From: Calliphora vicina
Lineage: Eukaryota; Arthropoda; Insecta; Diptera; Calliphoridae
Direction of reading: 5' to 3'
Assembly: GCF_958450345.1 (NCBI RefSeq)
Contig: NC_088780.1
Location: 112,170,226 to 112,234,225, forward strand
DNA length: 64,000 nucleotides
The position numbers and the translations under genes were made by a program. The notes beneath the pieces were generated by a model. It was not told where the DNA came from, searched no databases, and saw only the letters and a program-made list of their open reading frames with translations. Positions 57,743 to 64,000 of the stretch are shown piece by piece (the first letter of the stretch is position 1; each line of letters opens with the position of its first letter).

Positions 57743-58183
57743 GGAAGGGAAACTATTCTCCCTTTATGTATGAATTCTTATGATTTTAAGTTTGGGGTCA
57801 TTAAGGGTTAATTTCCATATTTGTGCTTTTATTATAAATACTAGACTTCATGTTAAATTTTTTGTTAAGTTTCATCAAAATCGGTCCAAAAATAAATAAC
57901 ATTTCGCTGTCTTTAAATTAGAAATTCCAGATATTGAAAAATTTGACCTCTGACCTTCACGATTTAAGGTTTAACGTTTACTAATTTTAGTAAAACTTTT
58001 AGACTATATTTAAAATTACCTGGACTATAATATTCTGAACAGGTTTTACTTAAAATTCATAACAGTAAGGAAATTGGGCTCATTCGCCAAAATATGACAA
58101 AAAATTAGTTTTACTCGAAAATCGCAAAATTTAAATCGCAGGTACGGAAAACTATAGGATGTTTTGTTATACTTTTTTTCATA
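57743..58183. other. Probable LINE 3' UTR and intergenic sequence
   Basis: Nothing coding. GGGTTAA at 57805-57811 and AT-rich DNA follow. No poly(A) tail or target duplication was identified. Confidence 0.3.
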
Positions 58184-58959
58184 TTTTTATACCCTACACC
58201 ACCATAGTGGGGAGGGTATAATTATACCCTACACCACCATAGCGCGTTTGTGCAGATGTTTGTAACGCCCAAAAATATTAGTCTAGCACCCACCTTAAAG
58301 TATACCGATCGACTTAGAATCACTTTCTGAGTCGATTAAACGATGTCCGTCCATCCGTCCGTCTGGCTGGCTGGTCGGCTGTCCATGTAAACCTTGTGCG
58401 CAGAGTACAGGTCGCAATTTTGAAGATATTTCGATGAAATTTGACACATATTATTTTTTCGGCTCAAGGATCAAGCCTATTGAAACTGGATGAAATCCGT
58501 CCATTATTTCACCTAGCCCCCATACAAATGTCCACCCGAAATGTGACTTTATCGGTCATAAATGTTTAATTTATATATGTATCTCCACAAATTCCGCTCC
58601 AAATAAGTTTTATATACACAAAATTCATGTCACCAAATTTTGTTACGATCGGTCCATAATTAGTCATAGCTCCCATATAGACCCGCTTCCGAAAATCACT
58701 TTAACGTGCATAAATCGCTTAAAAATGTTGATAAACACACAAAATTCAACACAGTTAACTTTAATATAGACATAAATCACACGACCTAATTTCATGGTGT
58801 TCGGTCCATAATTGGTCATAGCCCCCATATAAGGCCCACTTCCGTAAATCACTCAAAAATATAAATTATTGAAATTTTAAAAGAAATTTTTTTTTGCTTT
58901 TTTACTTAGTGTAGGGTATTATATGGTCGGGCTTGACCGACCATACTTTCTTACTTGTT
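58184..58959 (-). mobile_element. Dispersed repeat (family B), full-length inverted copy
   Basis: The left end TTTTTATACCCTACACCACC is duplicated (ATACCCTACACCACCATAG at 58187 and 58224). The GTCCGTCCATCCGTCCGTC block (58347), several CGGTCCATAATTxGTCATAG segments and the right-end hairpin GGTCGGGCTTGACCGACC before CTTTCTTACTTGT follow. It is the reference for the fragments at 8881, 13783, 19130 and 52425. Confidence 0.68.
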
Positions 58960-61015
58960 TTTAAATTAAATTGCAAAAGTAATTTTTTAATTGCAAAATT
59001 TTTACAAAAACTGAAAAAAATAATTTTTTTCCCCTTGTAAATGCATCACAAAATTTCAGAGGGCTTGCGCCACGTCTTAACCCCAACCGATTTACCTAAA
59101 ATTTTTTCAGGATGATGTTTTTACCAATGTTCACCAAACTGGAAAAAACCAACTTTCGATTATTAAGGGCCACCCTAAGCTACACAGGTAAGGTTTGTTT
59201 GATAATAGATAACTTAATGAAATAAAAAGGAATTTCTGTACCTTCACATTTGTTTAACCACAAAGTTTCATTTATTGAAATCTTTTTATAAGTTACAAGC
59301 TGTAGTGTTTATAGCCAGACTTGGTAGACTTTGACACCCTGTATCTCACTTTATATTCTAACAGGGTGTTGTATTTGGAAGATTAAGATTTATTGCCACT
59401 ACCCCACCGTATGGTGAATATTTCAATAATAATAACTTATAATTATTGCAAAATTTTTCGAAAGATGACAAAAACTTTATCCTACATATAATTAGAACAA
59501 CAGTTGAAAATAGAATAACTGCAAATAAGTCTTTACTACTTCCTTCCTAGTAACCCAATAATAATATTTATAAATTTCTACTTAAATTTAAATTTAAAAC
59601 AAAAATGTTATGAACTTAAACATTTGAAAACACCTACAAAGGAAATTGAAAGTGAATACAATTGAAGAATGTAAGAATACTATAATAAATATAGGCCATT
59701 AAGAACATTAAAATGGAAAAAATAGAAAAAAAAACTTAAACAAGACAAACTACCGTTCGTTCATGAAGACCAAAACCAGACAAACATTTACCGATAAGTA
59801 TTAAAGAAATTACTTGGGTAGTTTAAAGTATTTGGAACGCCCACAACAATAACAATCACTACAAAGCGGGCGAAGAAGACTTGAGGAAGAACAAACAACA
59901 ATAAAACGAAGTGGCACATTTAACTAAAAATTGAAAATAAATAAAATAAAACACAATAAAATTGGAAATGGAAATGGAATCAATTTATATGACTAGAATA
60001 TTGATTGACAAGTGGACGGACAGAGGTGGAGGGACGGACGTACGTACGATCAGGCGGACAAATATTGTATTTGCTGTAAACAATATATAGGACATTTCAA
60101 AATGCGTGTGTTTAAAACTTTTGTGTTGCTGTTGTTGCTTTTGCCTTTTACAAGTTGGCTAAATAATGAAATTTTTACAAGTTTTAAAGAAGCAACAACA
60201 ATGCGAAATTTGAAATAGACTTCCCTTTCGTTTGAATTTGTGGAACGTGGTTGACGTTGTTTGGTAACAACAAGTATCGTGCGTCCGTCGAGCGTATGTC
60301 TGTCCCCGAGTCTCTTTTGTGATTATATTTTTTGGCCATATTATTTGGTAAAGATTATTATGGTCAATGAGTAAGTAATTGTTGTAATTGTAAGCAGTTG
60401 TTTATTAAATAGTTAACAACTGTAAGTAGTAAGTATTTCTGATATGTATTTGTGTGTGTCTAGAGTATTGGCCGTTATTTTTGTTTTAGCTAAAAATGGC
60501 TTAAAGAAGTTGTCTCCAACGTACAACAACAATGTGTTGACAGCATTAATGAAATATTTGTATGTGTGAGTATTTTCTGCCCATAGTGTTGATTAGCTAG
60601 CTGAGGGTTTGTAGCTGCCATTATCATACATATTTGAATAAATTTTAAATAATGCAGTGAAAAATATTTTTATAATTGTGTTTGTTTGTTGTTGCTTATT
60701 GATTATTTTTTGGTTATTGAATTAATTTATTCAAAAACCGAAAAAATAAGCAACTTGTGCTATACATTCTTAAAGGTATTGTCACACACATTAACTTATC
60801 CAAACTAAAACATACAAATACATATGCACAAAGCTACTTACTGTATGCGAGTGTTTAGCAAATTTGAAGACCGACCGTCTGACTAAAAAGAAAGAAACAC
60901 GGACAGACAGACATATTTGGGCATATGGAAAAAGTTTTCATACATACGATACAATGTACACAACATATGAATTTTGTGAATTTGATTGTGAACACACTCG
61001 AAAGTGTCATCGCAT
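58960..61015. other. Intergenic upstream of Osiris gene 3
   Basis: Mostly unique, rich in AAC/GTT and TG runs. It contains a 39-codon frame from an ATG at about 60102 in good context (CAAA-ATG) whose start looks like a signal peptide (Leu6 run), but nothing else supports a gene. Possible enhancer DNA. Confidence 0.35.
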
Positions 61016-61048
61016 TATAAATACCCATGGTGGACACTTCATCAATCA
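61016..61048 (+). promoter_or_regulatory. TATA-type core promoter of Osiris gene 3
   Basis: TATAAATA at 61016-61023 lies about 200 bp upstream of the start codon. Initiation would fall in TTCATCAATCA at about 61041-61048, giving a 5' UTR of about 170 nt. No intron is needed to reach the ATG. Confidence 0.62.
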
Positions 61049-61218
61049 CAAAACATTTCCATCATTCAAAGCCAACTGTTGTGTGGTGTGTAGTGCTAAG
61101 AAAGTTTATTACAAACAAAACAATCAGTCAAGGATCGACAAACCAACCAAAACATTAAACAAAACATAATTAAATATTCTTTAAAAAATAAAAGAAAACA
61201 ATCAATAATTAATTAAAA

Positions 61219-63578
61219 ATGTATTCTAAAATCGTTTGTGTTGTATTTGTTGCCACCTTTGTGTGCAGTGCTGTCGCTTTGCCCAAACAGGATACCAATG
61301 AAAAGGATTTAGTGAACATGATCAATAAGATCGATACTGAACCATCGATGCCATTGTTTGGTGGTCTTCGTGTTGAACGTGTTGAAACCGGTCGTGCTTT
61401 CGGTGCCTCCAACAAAGCTGTTGAATCCTTCGAAGAACGTGCTGAACGTTACTTGCAATCTCACCAATTGAACTTCTCCTTCCCCGATACCGATGAAGAG
61501 GAAGAAGATGAGTTCAATGGTCGTGCCATGGAAGGTGAGTTATAAAAAGAATTACAAACAAAACAAAAAACAAACAACAATAAAAAAAGTGTTTCAAATA
61601 TCAAAATTTCAAAAAAGTGTTGAGAATATAAAAAATGTTCCTTTAAAGAGGTTCCACAAATAACTTAAAATGCCCTAAAAGTGTTACAAGCTAAACTCTA
61701 ATTCAATAGTTTAAACTTAAAGCTATAAGAAATAATAATTTTAACTTGATATACATATATCATTACAGTTTAAATATTTTAAATCATAATTTCAACTCGA
61801 TTAAATGGCAAACATTTTAGGCTTAAAGCTTTTACAAGCTTCATGAAAGTTCTACCTCTCTAAGCTTTTAAAGCTTTTTATGGTGCTCCAGCCTAAAGTG
61901 AATAATTTACAAGAATATTTCAGTAACAATAATAACAAATACAAAGCTATAGCTTTACAGTTTCTTTTCTTATTAGAAAAAACTTTTTATAAATTAATAT
62001 TTTTAATTTAAAAACATTTGCCATAAATGGCTCTTACCGCTTATTATGAAATTTTGAACTATTAACACAAATAGTTTGTCTTGTAAACAATCTATTACGT
62101 ATTTCTATGATTCCTTATAAGGCTTTGGAAAGTTTTATTTTTAAATTTTTGTGTTAAATAACCATTTGCTTTTAAGTTTTGTCTATAAAAATATCTCAAC
62201 TCTTAAAAATCTCATATATTTTGGACTTCCTTTGCAACACTCTGTAATGAGCATTCGTAACACTTTTTTTATTTTAAATGCTCTTTCCTTATTTTATTGT
62301 ACATCTTTTCCACTTCACTTTCATTAAGTCAATATTTAATTTCCAAATTACTTTTTTTTTCAAAAATCTACTCACGTAATTTTAGGAAACAAATATTTTT
62401 TTTGTGTGTGTATCACAAACCAACCATTTTTTTTGCCTCAGTGACACATGTTGTAAATACTTGATGTGTCTCTCGGCCTGCTTCTATGGAATTTTTTGTT
62501 TTAAGACTTTCTCTATGATTACAAAAATTTATAATAATCTTTAAAAATTGGCACGTAATCCTACAATGTGTTTTACAGAAACAAAAAATTTGATACATTT
62601 TTTTTTTTCAAATATTTATTATAAAAAATGTTTAGAAATTAAAATAAAGCAAAAACTAACATGGAAATAGTTTTGAATACAATTGCTAGTTCAATAGCAT
62701 TCTCTTAGTTATCCGATTTCTAAATGAAATCAAACTCTCTTTCGTAGACTTTAACTTAAATAGTTAATTTCTAATAATAATTTAGACAGTTTAACGCATT
62801 AAGTACTTGATAATGTGCCATGCCTTTAAAATTGCTTAAAAAAAGTGAAATTTATCTTACTTAATTTTACATAAACATTAATGTGCTGTTCAAAGTTAAA
62901 TATTAAATAATTGTTTATACATAATTATGGCCACAAACAAATAAATCTGTAAACAAATAAAACTACAAAAAAGCATGACAAATGGCAATAAAAAAAATTA
63001 CTCTAAAAAACACTTTAAAACATTATTCAATTAAACAGCAACCACAACAACAACAAAATAAAACATCATTTATTTAAAAAATTAAATAGAAATGAAAGCT
63101 TTAACTCAAAGCTAATTTTAAAGCATACTTTAAGGCTTATAATTAAATGCAATTTATTATTTATCTCTTACAGAACCCCGCAGCAAGAAAATGAAGAAAA
63201 TGTTGTTGCCTTTGCTCTTGGCTTTGAAATTGAAGAAGGCTGTCATCGTTAAGGTACTCTTCATGATCATCAAGTTCATCTCCCTCAAGAGTTTGGCTAT
63301 CTCCTTCTTGGCTCTTTTCTTCGCTGGTAAGTGTTTTACACAACTCTATAACACAACAAAATTTAAAAATAATTTACAAATTTCCTTTCTCTTTACTCAT
63401 TTAAGGTGCCACTTTCTTCAAGGATTTGTTGGGCAAGAAGAAGGAACACATCACCACCGCTTACATTACCGGCAGTCCCTTGAACGCTGAAATTGTCCAT
63501 TCCGACTGGAACCGTAATGGTCAAGCTGCTGCCTCTGATTTGGCCTACAACCACTACGGTTTGGCTCAACCTTTCTAA
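61219..63578 (+). CDS. Osiris family protein (DUF1676), three exons, 213 aa
   Basis: Exons are 61219-61534, 63174-63326 and 63406-63578; both introns are phase 1 (donors GAAG|GTGAGT and GCTG|GTAAGT, acceptors TTACAG and TTAAG). A signal peptide covers about residues 1-20. Next come LPLFGG-like PLFGGLRVERVE, a helix with FEERAERYL, an acidic run (DTDEEEEDEF), and a basic SKKMKK patch (109-114) leading into a hydrophobic block (115-161). The tail is Lys-rich and ends in ASDLAYNHY, which matches the conserved Osiris AQxLAYxxY motif. The mature protein has no cysteine, so the N-terminal two-cysteine module of gene 2 is absent. It is shorter than gene 2 and lacks Gly/Ser repeats. The ATG follows TTAAAA. 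It lies third in the tandem array; if gene 2 is Osi7 it could be Osi8, but this is only positional. Confidence 0.92.
61535..63173 (+). other. First intron of Osiris gene 3 (1.64 kb)
   Basis: GTGAGT donor and a TTATCTCTTACAG acceptor. AT-rich interior with no gene or bounded repeat recognised. It sits at the position homologous to the sole intron of gene 1 and the 66-nt intron of gene 2. Confidence 0.8.
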
Positions 63579-64000
63579 ATTCTCTCTTCTATCAACTATC
63601 TTCAACAACCACTTTTTCTAAGTCTATTCTCTTAACTATCCTTTCCTGTTATCTTCCTCTCTCTCTGTCACTCTCTCTATTTTACTTCTAAGACTTTCTA
63701 TCTCGTCTATCCTTTTCATTCATCTAGTGAAACTAAATTTTGATTAGTTTTAGAATTTAGCTCAAACATAATTTATTTAGTTTAATTAATTTATTTAATT
63801 AGCTGCTTTAAACCAAAAATTCTATCTTTAAAAACCAAAACTCCCTCTACCACACACTACCTCCCTCCCCCTCAACAAAACGTAAACGACCAATGGCTAT
63901 TTTGGACAAAGCTTGTCTCGGTTCAAAGCAAATTGTTCCGGGTAAACCACAAAAAAAAAGAAAATCTAGAAAAAAAAGTCCTTAAAAAAGAAATAATTTA
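63579..64000 (+). other. 3' flank/UTR of Osiris gene 3
   Basis: Pyrimidine-rich (CTCT runs at 63650-63710) then AT-rich. No AATAAA was identified before the window ends, so the 3' end is undefined. A 30-codon frame at 63893 has no support as a gene. Confidence 0.4.

Noticed and set aside
60864..61169. 101-codon frame just upstream of Osiris gene 3
   Set aside because: It runs through the TATA box and 5' UTR of gene 3 and has no recognisable domain.

Overview
This window is nuclear DNA from an insect, most likely a calyptrate (blowfly- or housefly-type) dipteran. The grounds are three spliced Osiris-family genes in tandem, fly-style core promoters (TATA or Inr/DPE), one very short intron of about 66 nt, strongly AT-rich intergenic DNA, and dense small DNA transposons. 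The species is inference.

Genes. Only three protein-coding genes are well supported, all on the + strand and all Osiris (DUF1676) secretory/membrane proteins: gene 1 (2909-5390, 2 exons, 262 aa), gene 2 (43191-47008, 3 exons, 272 aa, Osi7-like) and gene 3 (61219-63578, 3 exons, 213 aa). All begin with a signal peptide. All carry a basic patch followed by a long hydrophobic block. All have a phase-1 intron at the same place, just before the basic patch. The window is therefore a slice of the Osiris cluster; in Drosophila this cluster lies in the dosage-sensitive Triplo-lethal region and acts in cuticle-secreting epithelia. From order and sequence style the genes could be Osi6, Osi7 and Osi8, but only the middle assignment has sequence support, and it rests on memory.

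Layout. 1-2838 holds small repeats upstream of gene 1. 2839-5523 is gene 1, with a degraded antisense FLYWCH-like reading frame in its intron. 5.6-43 kb is a 38-kb transposon-rich gap. It holds palindromic fold-back elements, INE-1/mini-me-like repeats, a Tigger/pogo-like element, two hAT elements with exact 8-bp target duplications, a piggyBac-type MITE, a Harbinger-like element, TA-flanked MITEs and mariner remnants. 43.0-47.6 kb is gene 2, with a SINE in its large intron. 47.6-61 kb is a second repeat-rich gap with a 113-bp tandem array and the 3' end of a non-LTR retrotransposon. 61.0-63.6 kb is gene 3.

Several insertions are nested, so their relative ages can be read. Between the repeats lie stretches of apparently unique AT-rich DNA (about 10.6-11.7, 20-21.7, 34.5-36.4, 38.1-40.3, 42-43, 50.2-52.4 and 59-61 kb). 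They show no coding potential and may include regulatory DNA for the cluster.
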